The notes under the pieces were generated by a model that searched no databases, had not been told where the DNA came from, and saw nothing but the letters and a program-made list of their open reading frames with translations. From Actinomycetota bacterium (GTDB lineage Bacteria > Actinomycetota > Actinomycetes > Streptosporangiales > Streptosporangiaceae), in assembly GCA_003242605.1 (NCBI GenBank), contig QGUZ01000003.1, positions 1-58,433 of the forward strand: a stretch of DNA of 58,433 nt. Direction: 5' to 3'. Below, one piece after another: positions 7,607 to 17,025 of this stretch. Numbering within the stretch: the first letter of the stretch is position 1; each line of letters starts with the position of its first letter. Position numbers and translations under genes: made by a program.

Positions 7607-9292
7607 GTGACGTGGGCTCGGAATGCCGGCGTCGATATGCCGGAGCGCATCGGGGAGTACAGGGTGGTGCGCCGGCTCGGCGCGGGCGGGCAGGGCACGG
7701 TCTACCTCGCTGAATCCCCCGTCCACGGCCGCGTGGCGATCAAGGTGCTGCACCACGGCGCGGCGGCCGATCCCGACGCCCGGCGCCGGTTCCTGCGCGA
7801 GGCCCAGGTCGCGGCGAGCGTGGCGCCGTTCTGCACCGCCCGGCTGATCGGCACCGGCATGCTCGGCGACCAGCCGTACCTCGTCAGCGAGTACGTGCCC
7901 GGGCCGTCGCTGCTCACCATGGTCCGCGAGGACGGGCCGCGCACCGGCGGCGGGCTGCAGCGCCTGGCGATCAGCACGCTCACCGCGCTCGCCTCGATCC
8001 ACCGCACCGGGATCGTGCACCGCGACGTCAAGCCCGCCAACGTGATCCTCGGCCCCGAAGGCCCCGTGCTCATCGACTTCGGCATCGCCCGGGCCCTCGA
8101 CGCCATGACCACCTCCACCCAGGTGACCGGCACGCCCGCGTTCATGTCCCCCGAGCTGCTCGCCGGGGAGCCGGTCACGCCCGCCTCGGACATCTTCTCC
8201 TGGGGGGTCACGATGGTGTTCGCGGCGACCGGGCGGCTGCCGTTCACCGGCGACACCATCCCCGCGATCCTCAACGCCATCCTCAACAAGGACCCCGACC
8301 TGACCGGGGTGCCGGAGCCGCTGTGCTCGCTCGTGGCGTCCTGCCTCGCCAAGCATCCGGGCGACCGGCCGACCGCCGAGTACCTGCTGCTCAGGCTCAC
8401 CTCCGCCCCGGGCCCGTGGGCCGGCGCCGCGGGGTCCGCCCGGCCCGCGTCGTCCGCCCCGTCGGCGCCCGCACCGGCGGCGGCCGCCGCGACCCGGTCG
8501 ATCGGCGACGAGCCGGCCCGCCCGTCCCGCCGGTCGCTGCTCGTCGGCGGAGCGGCGGCGGCGGGGCTCGTCGCCGCCGGCGGCGCGGCTCTCGCGCCGT
8601 TTCTGCTCCCGGAGGACGCCGACACCGGCGGCGTCCAGCGCCCGAGGGCCGCCTCCGTGGGTCCCCGCCCGGCGCTCGACCTCGACGCGTACCCGACCCG
8701 CGACACGATCGACACGTTCGACGACTCCACGTCCCGCGGCGCCTACCAGATCTTCCGGCCGGACAACCCCCAGGTGGGGCGGTACGAGCTCGAGCCCCGG
8801 TACGCCTTCCGGGACGGCAGGATCGTCGGCTACGGCGCCCCGGCGTTCTACGGCTGGTTCGCGCTGAACGGGGCGCCCGCGACCCACGACACGGTCACCG
8901 TCATCACCCTGGGCCCATTCGCCGAGACCGGCGAGATGGAGGACAGCGTGTTCGTCGGCCGGATCCTGAACGAGGCCAACTACGTCGGCGCCTGGTACAA
9001 CAACACCCGCAAGCAGGTGGGCATCGACGTGTACGTCGGCGGCGAGCGCCGGCACGAGACCAACCAGGCCGATCAGCCGCTGCGGCCCGGGGACAAGCTC
9101 GCCCTCGTGGTGTCGGGTGACGTCGCCTCCTCGTACGTGCGGATCGGGGAGAACTGGCTCAAGCTCACCGAGACCCCGATCACGCCGGCCGGCGCGCTGC
9201 GCGACCACGGCCGGTGGCGCCACGGGTTCGCGCTGCGCGGCACCCGCGGCACGATCTCCCTGGAGGACATCGAGGGCCGCAGCGCCCGCTGA
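7607..9292 (+). CDS. Membrane Ser/Thr protein kinase with extracellular sensor domain
   Basis: This 561-aa protein carries a Hanks-type kinase domain (about 17-265): glycine loop GAGGQG (25-30), Lys46 in VAIK, HRDVKPAN (138-145), DFG (157-159) and SPE in place of APE. A Pro/Ala linker and one membrane helix (about 311-334) follow. The outer domain (about 345-561) ends in ...HGFALRGTRGTISLEDIEG and looks like a concanavalin/LamG-type beta sandwich; I do not recognise its ligand. Start choice: GTG 7607 has an AGGGGGGCT site; ATG 7637 is also close to the kinase domain. No PASTA repeats, so it is not PknB. Confidence 0.85.
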   Translation: MTWARNAGVDMPERIGEYRVVRRLGAGGQGTVYLAESPVHGRVAIKVLHHGAAADPDARRRFLREAQVAASVAPFCTARLIGTGMLGDQPYLVSEYVPGPSLLTMVREDGPRTGGGLQRLAISTLTALASIHRTGIVHRDVKPANVILGPEGPVLIDFGIARALDAMTTSTQVTGTPAFMSPELLAGEPVTPASDIFSWGVTMVFAATGRLPFTGDTIPAILNAILNKDPDLTGVPEPLCSLVASCLAKHPGDRPTAEYLLLRLTSAPGPWAGAAGSARPASSAPSAPAPAAAAATRSIGDEPARPSRRSLLVGGAAAAGLVAAGGAALAPFLLPEDADTGGVQRPRAASVGPRPALDLDAYPTRDTIDTFDDSTSRGAYQIFRPDNPQVGRYELEPRYAFRDGRIVGYGAPAFYGWFALNGAPATHDTVTVITLGPFAETGEMEDSVFVGRILNEANYVGAWYNNTRKQVGIDVYVGGERRHETNQADQPLRPGDKLALVVSGDVASSYVRIGENWLKLTETPITPAGALRDHGRWRHGFALRGTRGTISLEDIEGRSAR

Positions 9293-9622
9293 CGGCGACG
9301 GCCCCGCTCCCGCACCCGGCGGCGACCGCGTCCGGCGGCCGGACCGCGGTGTGACGCCCGGCCGTGCCTCGGCGGCGGCAGGGCCGACACCGCCCGGGCC
9401 TTCCCCGGCGGCCGTGGCACCGGCCCCGTCCGTGGCTCTTCCCGCAGTGTCTTCCCGCACGCCCCGGCGACGGCCCTTCGCGTCGGCTTGCGACCGGATG
9501 CTTCCGAGGCCGGCGCGGGCCCCGTGCGTGCGTACGAAACCCCTCGTCACCGATGACCGGAAAATCCGACCGCACCGCTCTGGCGATCCCGGCCGGTCCA
9601 GGTAATCGGTCCGGAGACACTC
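9293..9622. other. Gene-free stretch after the kinase gene
   Basis: About 330 bp with no supported gene; the frames present lack homology or ribosome sites. It ends at the tRNA-associated terminator. Confidence 0.5.
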
Positions 9623-9658
9623 AGAGGCCCGGCCTCCCTTTCCGGAGGCCGGGCCTCT
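9623..9658. terminator. Terminator between kinase gene and tRNA
   Basis: A perfect 15-bp stem (9623-9637 with 9644-9658) closes a 6-nt loop. On the minus strand it sits just after the tRNA 3' end; on the plus strand it is followed by TCTTCG. It probably ends both transcripts. Confidence 0.75.
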
Positions 9659-9664
9659 TCTTCG

Positions 9665-9738
9665 TAGCGGGGGTAGGATTTGAACCTACGACCTCTGGGT
9701 TATGAGCCCAGCGAGCTACCGAACTGCTCCACCCCGCG
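9665..9738 (-). tRNA. Initiator tRNA-fMet (CAU)
   Basis: The 74-nt cloverleaf has acceptor CGCGGGG, D-arm stem GAGC/GCTC, anticodon arm CTGGG-CTCATAA-CCCAG and T-arm GTAGG-TTCAAAT-CCTAC. Three marks identify the initiator: no Watson-Crick pair at 1:72 (C1 opposite U72), three G:C pairs at the base of the anticodon stem, and an A11:U24 pair in the D stem. CCA is not encoded. It is transcribed leftward into the terminator at 9623-9658. Confidence 0.92.
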
Positions 9739-9865
9739 TCGGCAGTCATTAGGTTATAGGCCCCGTGGTACCGGATGCAAATCGGCGCGGAAGCGCGGTG
9801 AACGGCCGGGAACGACGCGGCCCCACACCCGCAGGCGGGGCGTGGGGCCGGTCGTGGGTTTCGGG

Positions 9866-12760
9866 CTAGGCGCCCGGTGGGGCGGACGCCTCCGGGCTCG
9901 GCGGCGGTGTCGCCGTCGGCGAGGGCGACCCGGTCGGCGCGGGCGACGGGGAGGGCGACGGCGACGCGGCCGGCTCGTTCTCGGCCCGGCGCACCGCGGC
10001 GTCCATCTCCTCGATCGCCTCGCTCAGCGCCTTCTGCGCCTCGCCGTACTTGGCCCAGTCACCGGCCTTGAACGCCTCCTGGGCGTCCTCGTAGGCCTTC
10101 TTCACCTTCTCGGCGGCGTCCGCGACCGCGCTCCGCGCGGTGGCCTCCTCACGGGTCTCGGTCTCGGTCTCGGACCGCCGGCTCTGCGCGTCGGAGCCGC
10201 CGAACACCTGCTGCAGCGCCTCCTCCAGGGTCCGGCCGTTGCCCACCTGGCCGCTGCCGAACATCACCATGACGCGGGTGAGCACCGGGTACTGCTTGAC
10301 CGCGTCCTTCACCTGGACGTAGATCGGCTGCACGTACAGCAGGCCGCCCCGGTACGGCAGCGTCAGCAGGTTGCCGAAGATCGGTTCGGTGGAACCGCTG
10401 CGCTGGAACGTGGGGTCGTTCGCGATCGCCGCCTTGAAGTTCGTCTGCACCTGGACCGGGCCCTGGATGGGCGTACCGGCCGGGAGCTGCAGGATGCGGA
10501 TGCGGGCGTTCGCGTCCTCGGTGGTCGCCTCGACGGCCATGAACGCCGCGAGCTGCGCCTCACCCTTGGTGAAGGTGCTGGTGAGGGAGAACGCCGGCTT
10601 GTCCGTGCCGGGCATGCGCAGCGTCACGTAGTAGGGCGGCTGGCGGATGCCCTTGGCGTTCGGGTCGTCCGGGACGTTCCACACGTTCGTGTTGCTGAAG
10701 AACGCCTGCGCCTCGGTGACGTGGTACTTCGAGAGGATCTCCCGCTGCACCTTGAACAGGTCCGTCGGGTAGCGCAGGTGCGACTTCAGCTCCGGGCTGA
10801 TCTCCGAGCGCGGCTTGATGATCGCGCCGCCGAACGCCTTCTGCCAGGTGCGCAGCAGCGGGTCGGAGTCGTCCCAGGCGTACAGGGTGACGGTGCCGTC
10901 GTAGGCGTCCACCGTCGCCTTCACCGAGTTGCGGATGTAGTTGATCCGGTCGGCGGGCTGGCCGACGACGCGGTGCGCCTCGGTGGAGGTGTCCCGGGTC
11001 ATGTCCCGCAGGCTGTTGCTCTGCGAGTACGGGTACCCGTTGGAGATCGTGTAGCCGTCGATGATCCACAGGATGCGGCCGTTCACGATCGCCGGGTACG
11101 GGTCGCCGTCGAGCGTGAGGAACGGCGCGACCTGCTGCACCCGGTCCCGCGGGTTCCGGATGTAGAGGATCTTGGAGTTCTGGTTGATCGCGCCGGAGAG
11201 GATGAAGTTCGGCTCGTTGTACTTCGCCGCGTACAGCAGGCGGTGGAAGAACGAGCCGATCGGCACCCCGCCCTTGCCGGTGTACTGCGTGCTGACCTGC
11301 TGGTTGTTGTCGTCGACGTAGTCCAGCTCGATCTTGCCGCCGCCGACCACCGAGTACTCGGGCGAGTTCTCGCCGAAGTAAATGCGCGGCTCGTAGCTGC
11401 CGAGCGCGTTCGACGGCGGGATGTTCGCCTCGACGAAGTCGGGGTTGCCCTCGGTCACCTTGTTGCCCGGGGCGGCGACCATGCCGTACCCGTGCGTGTA
11501 GACGAGGTGCCGGTTGATCCAGTTGTTGGTCTCCGGGGCCTTCACCTCGCGGACCGCGACCACGGTGTCGGTCTCCACGCCGTTGATCGTGTACCGGTCG
11601 ATGTCGAGCTTCGGCGGGAACTGGTAGTAGTCGCGGAAGCCCTGCCAGCGCTGGTAGCTGGAGGAGATCAGCGACGGGTCGAGCAGCCGCACGCCGGGGA
11701 CGGTGTCGTCCTCCTGCGCCTTGGCCTGCGCGGCGTTGGTGACCGCGTTGTACTCCTCGACCTGCGCGTCCTCGACGCCGTACGCCTTCCGGGTCGCCTC
11801 GATGTTGCGCTGGATGTACGGCGCCTCCATCGCCTGCTGGTTCGGCTTGACCTGGAACTGCTCGACCAGCGCCGGGTAGACCCCGCCGATCAGCACGGCG
11901 GAGAGCACGAGCAGGCCGAACGCGACGCCGGGCAGCATGCCGCCGGGCCGTACCACACCGGCGAAGAACAGCGCGGCGCACAGCAGCGCGATGATCGCGA
12001 GGATCGTCTTCGCCGGCAGCACCGCGTTGACGTCGGTGTACGACGGGCCGTGCACGAAGCCCCGCTCGGAGAACGCCAGGCCGTACCGGTCCACCCAGTA
12101 GGCGACGGCCTTGAGCAGGACGAACACGCCGAGCAGCGCGGACAGGTGGGCGCGCGCGCCGCGCGTGGCGTGCACCCCGCCGGGCTGCCCCAGCCGGAAG
12201 CCGCCGTACAGGTAGTGCACGATCGCGGCCGCGACGATCGACAGGATCACCGCGGTGAACAGGAAGTTCAACAGCATCCGCAGGAACGGATACGTGAACA
12301 TGAAGAACGAGACGTCCAGGTTGAACTGCGGATCGCGCACGTTGAACGGCGTGCGGTTCCAGAAGAGCAGCCAGGTGCGCCACTGCCCCGCGGTGGAGGA
12401 CCCGGCGAACAGGGCGAGCAGCCCCATGCCGAGGAGGAAGACGATCTTACGATGCGGGTCCACCGCCATCCGGTACCGGTCGGCACCGGACGGGCTGCCG
12501 AACATGCCGATGCCGAACAGCGGCCGGATCCGGTACGCCAGGAGCATGTTGCCCCCGACGATGCCGACCATGAGCAGGGCGCCGACCGCGAACAGCAGCA
12601 CCTGGGTCCACACCACCGTGGAGAAGACCGCGGTGTAGTTCACCGAGTCGTACCACAGGTAGTCGGTGTAGATCCCGGTGAAGATGTAGAAGAGCAGCAC
12701 GATCGCCCCGAGGGCGATCAGGACGGGTAGCAGAAGTCGTGGCCGGCGGGGCAAGCGCAT
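9866..12760 (-). CDS. UPF0182 family large membrane protein
   Basis: This 964-aa protein has about seven N-terminal membrane helices (first about 9-28, LLLPVLIALGAIVLLFYIFTG, followed by TDYLWYDSVNYT), then a long hydrophilic region facing one side. The family (COG1615) is widespread in actinobacteria and its function is unknown. The C terminus holds a short coiled coil (about 885-925) and a Ser/Pro/Ala tail. The start is set at ATG 12760 (MRLPRRPRL); a TTG eleven codons upstream is possible. It is the last gene of a leftward run with SDR, MoaE and the PDZ-Lon protease, an adjacency also found in mycobacteria. Confidence 0.88.
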   Translation of the reverse strand: MRLPRRPRLLLPVLIALGAIVLLFYIFTGIYTDYLWYDSVNYTAVFSTVVWTQVLLFAVGALLMVGIVGGNMLLAYRIRPLFGIGMFGSPSGADRYRMAVDPHRKIVFLLGMGLLALFAGSSTAGQWRTWLLFWNRTPFNVRDPQFNLDVSFFMFTYPFLRMLLNFLFTAVILSIVAAAIVHYLYGGFRLGQPGGVHATRGARAHLSALLGVFVLLKAVAYWVDRYGLAFSERGFVHGPSYTDVNAVLPAKTILAIIALLCAALFFAGVVRPGGMLPGVAFGLLVLSAVLIGGVYPALVEQFQVKPNQQAMEAPYIQRNIEATRKAYGVEDAQVEEYNAVTNAAQAKAQEDDTVPGVRLLDPSLISSSYQRWQGFRDYYQFPPKLDIDRYTINGVETDTVVAVREVKAPETNNWINRHLVYTHGYGMVAAPGNKVTEGNPDFVEANIPPSNALGSYEPRIYFGENSPEYSVVGGGKIELDYVDDNNQQVSTQYTGKGGVPIGSFFHRLLYAAKYNEPNFILSGAINQNSKILYIRNPRDRVQQVAPFLTLDGDPYPAIVNGRILWIIDGYTISNGYPYSQSNSLRDMTRDTSTEAHRVVGQPADRINYIRNSVKATVDAYDGTVTLYAWDDSDPLLRTWQKAFGGAIIKPRSEISPELKSHLRYPTDLFKVQREILSKYHVTEAQAFFSNTNVWNVPDDPNAKGIRQPPYYVTLRMPGTDKPAFSLTSTFTKGEAQLAAFMAVEATTEDANARIRILQLPAGTPIQGPVQVQTNFKAAIANDPTFQRSGSTEPIFGNLLTLPYRGGLLYVQPIYVQVKDAVKQYPVLTRVMVMFGSGQVGNGRTLEEALQQVFGGSDAQSRRSETETETREEATARSAVADAAEKVKKAYEDAQEAFKAGDWAKYGEAQKALSEAIEEMDAAVRRAENEPAASPSPSPSPAPTGSPSPTATPPPSPEASAPPGA

Positions 12761-12907
12761 CGCCCGGCCGGCTCCGGGGGTCCGGAAGCTCAACGCCCAC
12801 CCCTTGTCTCAGAGCATCGGTCCGTCAACGGCAACGTACAGGCTGGGAGCGTCGTTCACGCCGCCTAACGACTCATCGGCCGCCGTGGTTCCCGAACGCG
12901 CCCCGTT

Positions 12908-12936
12908 TCGGATGTCGGTCAGTCGGATGTCGGTCA
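12908..12936. repeat. Direct repeat upstream of the UPF0182 gene
   Basis: TCGGATGTCGGTCA occurs twice, at 12908-12921 and 12923-12936, a 15-bp period. It lies about 150 bp upstream of the UPF0182 start, in the only sizeable spacer of the operon, and may be a regulator site. Confidence 0.5.
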
Positions 12937-13015
12937 ATGGTACGTCCCGGGCGGCCGTGCTCCCGCGTCTCGCGCGGCGCTCGGGCCCGCATCGATCCCG
13001 TCACCCCGCGGCGGG

Positions 13016-14086
13016 TCAGTCCGCGGCGGAGGCCGAGGAGCAGGCCGGCACCCGGTCCGCGGCCCGCCGGTCGCCGCTGGTGAGCGCCTCGAGCGCGTCG
13101 AGCGCGCCGCGCAGGGTCTCCACCTTCACCAGCCGCAGGCCGTTCGGCACCGCCTTGACCGCCTCCGCGCAGTTCTCCGCCGGGGTGAGGAAGATCGTCG
13201 CGCCGCTGCGGCGCGCGCCCACCATCTTCTGCTGGATGCCGCCGATCGGGCCCACCCGGCCGTGCTCGTCGATCGTGCCGGTCCCGGCGATCGTCAAGCC
13301 GCCGGTGAGCGAGCCCGGAGTGAGCTTGTCGTAGATGCCGAGGGCGAACATCAGGCCCGCGCTCGGGCCGCCCACGTCGCCCACGGTGATGTCCACGGTG
13401 AACGGGAACTTGAACTGCGGGGCCATGAGCACCCCGACCTGGACCCGGCCGTTCCCCGCGGCGACCGTCTCAAGGTCCACGGTGACCCGCTTGCCCTTGC
13501 GCTCCACCACGAAGCGCACCCGCTCGCCCGGCTGGTGCCGCTGCACCGCGGCCGCGATCTCGTCGGTGGTCGACACCGTCCGGCCGTCCACCGAGACGAT
13601 CTCGTCGCCCACCTGCAGCCTGCCGTGCGCGGGCGAGCCCTTCTGGGTGCCCTGCACGGCGATCACGGTGCGGACGGGGATGTTCAGCTCCCGGAGCGCC
13701 GCGGCCGTGGCGAGCTGCTGCGAGTTGGTCATCTCCCGGCTGTTGCGCTCCTCGACCTCCTGCACGCTGTCGTTCGCCGGGAAGATCGTCTCCTGCGGCA
13801 CCACCGCGGTGGTGGGGTCCACCCAGCCGCGCAGCGCGGTGAGCAGGTTGATCCCGCCGCCGGGGCCGCCCTGGTAGGCCACGGTGACGAGGTTGAGCCC
13901 ACCGGAGGTCGGATAGGTCTCGTGCCCCTCGATCCGGATCACCGGCCTGCCCTGGACCTCGCCGAGCGTGTTCTCGGTCGGCCCGGGGCTCAGCACGACG
14001 TACGGCACGGGCAGCCAGGCGCCCACCGTACCGAGCAGGAGCGTCAGCAGGCCCGCCAGCAACAGGGTCAGTGCGCGTCGGGACAT
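13016..14086 (-). CDS. Membrane-anchored PDZ-domain Lon-type (S16) protease, YlbL-like
   Basis: This 356-aa protein has an N-terminal signal anchor (about 5-27), a PDZ domain (about 140-200: GTQKGSPAHGRLQVGDEIVSVDG) and a C-terminal Lon proteolytic domain. The Ser-Lys dyad is visible: Ser242 in GGPSAGLMFALG and Lys287 in GGIQQKMVGA. There is no ATPase domain, so it should act as an ATP-independent processing or quality-control protease outside the membrane. The start is ATG. It sits 26 bp downstream of moaE and upstream of the UPF0182 gene, and the pairing with UPF0182 is conserved in actinobacteria (Rv3194c/Rv3193c). Confidence 0.9.
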   Translation of the reverse strand: MSRRALTLLLAGLLTLLLGTVGAWLPVPYVVLSPGPTENTLGEVQGRPVIRIEGHETYPTSGGLNLVTVAYQGGPGGGINLLTALRGWVDPTTAVVPQETIFPANDSVQEVEERNSREMTNSQQLATAAALRELNIPVRTVIAVQGTQKGSPAHGRLQVGDEIVSVDGRTVSTTDEIAAAVQRHQPGERVRFVVERKGKRVTVDLETVAAGNGRVQVGVLMAPQFKFPFTVDITVGDVGGPSAGLMFALGIYDKLTPGSLTGGLTIAGTGTIDEHGRVGPIGGIQQKMVGARRSGATIFLTPAENCAEAVKAVPNGLRLVKVETLRGALDALEALTSGDRRAADRVPACSSASAAD

Positions 14087-14112
14087 GAGGGAACTCTACG
14101 CGCGGGTGCGGA

Positions 14113-14544
14113 TCAGGACGCCTCGCAGGCGCCGACCCACTCGCTCGTGCCGTCCGCGAAGAACTGGTGCTTCCAGATCGGCACCTGCGCCTTGAGGTCG
14201 TCGATGAGCCTCCGGGACGCCTGGAACGCCTCGCCGCGGTGGGGCGCCGCGACCGCGACGATCACGGCGATGTCGCCGAGGGCGAGCTCGCCGACGCGGT
14301 GCACCGCGGCGAGCGCGGTGACCGGGAAGTCGGCGGCCACCTTCTCCGCGACCCGGCGCAGCTCGGCCTCCGCGGTGGGGTGCGCCTCGTACACCAGGCG
14401 GGTCACCTTCTTGCCGTGATCCTCGTCGCGGACCGTGCCGACGAACAGCGTGGTGCCGCCCGCGGCGTGGTCGGCCACCGCGGCGGCCACCTCGGCCACG
14501 GACAGCGGGGTTTCGCGAATGCCCAGCAGTCGGATGACGTCCAC
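14113..14544 (-). CDS. moaE: Molybdopterin synthase catalytic subunit MoaE
   Basis: This 143-aa protein is the large subunit that transfers sulfur from MoaD thiocarboxylate to precursor Z (cPMP), making molybdopterin in the cytosol. Diagnostic stretches are GTTLFVGTVRDEDHGKKVTRLVYEAH near the start and the C-terminal IDDLKAQVPIWKHQFFADGTSEW with the catalytic Lys pair region. Length is typical. The start is GTG 14544. It lies between the SDR gene and the PDZ protease in one leftward unit. MoeZ at 52527, which recharges MoaD, is the only other Mo-cofactor gene here. Confidence 0.93.
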   Translation of the reverse strand: MDVIRLLGIRETPLSVAEVAAAVADHAAGGTTLFVGTVRDEDHGKKVTRLVYEAHPTAEAELRRVAEKVAADFPVTALAAVHRVGELALGDIAVIVAVAAPHRGEAFQASRRLIDDLKAQVPIWKHQFFADGTSEWVGACEAS

Positions 14545-14586
14545 GATCTGCAGCCTACCCGTCCGGGGTGCGGTCGGGCCGGGCGC

Positions 14587-15663
14587 TCAGCCGCGGCGCT
14601 TGCGCACCCGGCGGACGATCGCCGCGGTGCCGATGAGCGCGGCGGTGGCGCCGGCCGCGGTGGCCGCGGTGAGCGTGGCGTCCTTGCCGGAGACCCGGCG
14701 GCCCACCACCGCGTGCCTGCCCTCGCGCAGCTCGATGAGCTGCCGCAGCGCCGCCTCGTTGGTCCAGGCCGGTTTCCACCCGGCGGCGCGCAGCGTGGCG
14801 CAGTCCACCACCCACGGGTAGACGACGTAGTGCAGATCGGTGGCCGGGGCCGGGGTGAACCCGAGCCGGTGCAGCCGCTGCGCCGTGCCGAAGGTGAGCC
14901 CGGCGGGCAGCTCCAGGCGGCGCAGCCCGGAGATCTCCTCGACCTGCTCCATCTCCAGCCAGCCGTCGCAGCCCACCGCCACCACGCCGGAGACCGTGCC
15001 GAGCGCGGCGAGCTCGAGCGCGGACACCAGGTCGTCGACGTGACAGAACTGCCAGCGCGGCGAGCAGCCCTTCACGGTGAGCAGCCGCGGCGCCTCGAAG
15101 TGGCGGGTGAGCACGGTGTCCACGCCGGGGCCGACCAGCGTGGCCGGGCGCAGCACGGTCACCTCCAGCCCCGGGTGGCTGCGCCGCGAGCGCCGCGCCA
15201 GCGCCTCGATCTCCAGATAGTCGCCGACGATGCCGGCGGTCGGCTCGGCCGCCACCGGCGCGTGCTCCGGCAGCGGCACCGGGTTGTCCGGCGCCGCGCC
15301 GTACACCATCGCGCTGGTGACGAGCACGGCCCGGCGCACCCGGGCGGCGGCGCAGGCGGTGAGCACGGTCTCGGCGGCGCGCAGGTTGTAGGCGCGCCGG
15401 GCCGCCGGGTCGGAGTCGACCGCGTAGTCGCCGCCGAGATGGACCAGGACGTCGACGTCGGAGATCCGGTTCGCCAAGAGCGGATCCCGGATGTCGAGCA
15501 CCCGCCAGGTCACCTCGGAGACGTCCCCCCGGTGGTCGTCGATCGCCACCACGCGGCGGAATTCCGCAGACGAGGCGACCCGGGCGAGGAACGCCCGGCC
15601 GATTCCACTGGCCGCGCCCGTCACGGCGACGACCGGGCGGCGATGACGTTTCGAGGTTGGCAC
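14587..15663 (-). CDS. Extended SDR, NAD-dependent epimerase/dehydratase with C-terminal membrane segment
   Basis: This 358-aa protein opens with the Rossmann motif VAVTGAASGIGRAF (about 11-25), and has VLVHLGGDYAVDSDP and LVTSAMVYGAAPDNPVPL, where the usual YxxxK lysine is absent (YGAAP). After the catalytic region comes a sugar-epimerase-like substrate domain. A hydrophobic segment near the end (AATAAGATAALIGTAAI) followed by RRVRKRRG suggests a tail anchor. The substrate is unknown. The start is GTG 15663. It is the first gene of the leftward run and divergent from the Zincin_2 gene at 15745. Confidence 0.8.
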   Translation of the reverse strand: MPTSKRHRRPVVAVTGAASGIGRAFLARVASSAEFRRVVAIDDHRGDVSEVTWRVLDIRDPLLANRISDVDVLVHLGGDYAVDSDPAARRAYNLRAAETVLTACAAARVRRAVLVTSAMVYGAAPDNPVPLPEHAPVAAEPTAGIVGDYLEIEALARRSRRSHPGLEVTVLRPATLVGPGVDTVLTRHFEAPRLLTVKGCSPRWQFCHVDDLVSALELAALGTVSGVVAVGCDGWLEMEQVEEISGLRRLELPAGLTFGTAQRLHRLGFTPAPATDLHYVVYPWVVDCATLRAAGWKPAWTNEAALRQLIELREGRHAVVGRRVSGKDATLTAATAAGATAALIGTAAIVRRVRKRRG

Positions 15664-15744
15664 GAGGTCCTCGCTTTACACTGATCCTGCATATGGCGGC
15701 TAACGTGGCGGTGTGGACTCCTCCATCCTGCACGAGGTAGAGCG

Positions 15745-17025
15745 GTGACAGACCTGCCAGGTCGCGAAAACGACCCCAACGAAAACCCGTTCTCCATGTT
15801 CGTCGACCGGGAGCAGATGGCGGCCGCCATGCGGCAGTTCGCCGACATGCTGTCCGCCCCCTCCTCCGGGCCGGTCAACTGGGACATGGCAAAGAACATC
15901 GCCCGCCACGCGGTCGCGGCCGAAGGTGACCCCAGCGTAATGGAGGGTGAGCGGCGCGAGATCGTCGACGCGCTCCAGCTGGCGGATCTTTGGTTGAACG
16001 AGGTGACCACGCTGCCGAGCGGGATCAACTCGCCCGAGGCGTGGAGCCGGTCGGAGTGGATCGAGAAGACCGTGCCGGTGTGGAAGCAGCTGTGCGACCC
16101 GCTGGCGGAGCGCATGGTCGAGACGATGGGCGGCACGATCTCCTCGGCCGGCCTGCCCGAGGAGGCCAAGGCGATGGCGGGGCCGCTGATCGGCATGCTC
16201 AAGCAGATGAGCGGCATGATGGTCGGCAGCCAGATCGGGCAGGCGCTCGGCACGCTCGCCGGTGAGGTGGTCGGCTCCTCCGACATCGGCCTGCCGTTGT
16301 CGGAGAACGCCGCGCTGCTGCCGGGCGGCGTGGCGAAGTTCGGCCACGGCCTCGACATCCCCACCGAGGAGGTCCGGATCTACCTCGCCCTGCGCGAGGC
16401 GGCGCACCTGCGGCTGTTCAACCACGTGCCGTGGCTGCGGGCCCGGCTGATCGGCGCGGTCGAGGAGTACGCCAAGGGCATCTCGATCGACGTGTCCGCG
16501 CTCGAGGAGCAGCTCGGCCGGCTCGACCTCACCAACCCCGAGGCGATCCAGGAGGCGCTCACCGGCGGCGCGATGATCAAGCCGCAGGAGACCGAGCGGC
16601 AGAAGGCGGCGCTCGCCCGGCTGGAGACGCTGCTCGCGCTCGTCGAGGGCTGGGTGAGCACGGTCGTCGACGACGCGGCCGCCGGCAAGCTGCCCGCCGC
16701 GTCCGCGCTCGCCGAGACGGTACGGCGCCGCCGCGCCACCGGCGGCCCGGCCGAGCGGACCTTCGCCACGCTCGTCGGCCTGGAGCTGCGGCCGCGGCGG
16801 CTGCGGGAGGCCGCGGCGCTGTGGCGGGCGCTCAAGGACGCCCGCGGCATCGAGGGCCGGGACGCGGTGTGGAGCCACCCCGACCTCATGCCGACCGCCG
16901 AGGACCTCGACGACCCCACCTCGTTCGTGCGCGGCGGCGGGGACTTCGACATCTCCACCCTCGAGGAGGGCGACACCGGCGACGGCCCCTCCACCGGCGG
17001 CGGGGACGCCGCGCCGTCCGCGTGA
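15745..17025 (+). CDS. Zincin_2 (DUF2342) putative metalloprotease
   Basis: This 426-aa protein matches the actinobacterial Zincin_2 family (Rv3195-like). The metal-site region reads LREAAHLRLFNHVPWLRARL (about 212-231), the form this family uses in place of a canonical HExxH helix. The N-terminal part (NPFSMFVDREQMAAAMRQFADML) and ARHAVAAEGDPSV are also family-typical. Proteolytic activity is predicted, not proven for the family. The C terminus is acidic and Gly-rich. The start is GTG with a GAGGTAG site. Its stop overlaps the next start (GTGA), so it is translationally coupled to the NUDIX gene. Confidence 0.85.
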   Translation: MTDLPGRENDPNENPFSMFVDREQMAAAMRQFADMLSAPSSGPVNWDMAKNIARHAVAAEGDPSVMEGERREIVDALQLADLWLNEVTTLPSGINSPEAWSRSEWIEKTVPVWKQLCDPLAERMVETMGGTISSAGLPEEAKAMAGPLIGMLKQMSGMMVGSQIGQALGTLAGEVVGSSDIGLPLSENAALLPGGVAKFGHGLDIPTEEVRIYLALREAAHLRLFNHVPWLRARLIGAVEEYAKGISIDVSALEEQLGRLDLTNPEAIQEALTGGAMIKPQETERQKAALARLETLLALVEGWVSTVVDDAAAGKLPAASALAETVRRRRATGGPAERTFATLVGLELRPRRLREAAALWRALKDARGIEGRDAVWSHPDLMPTAEDLDDPTSFVRGGGDFDISTLEEGDTGDGPSTGGGDAAPSA

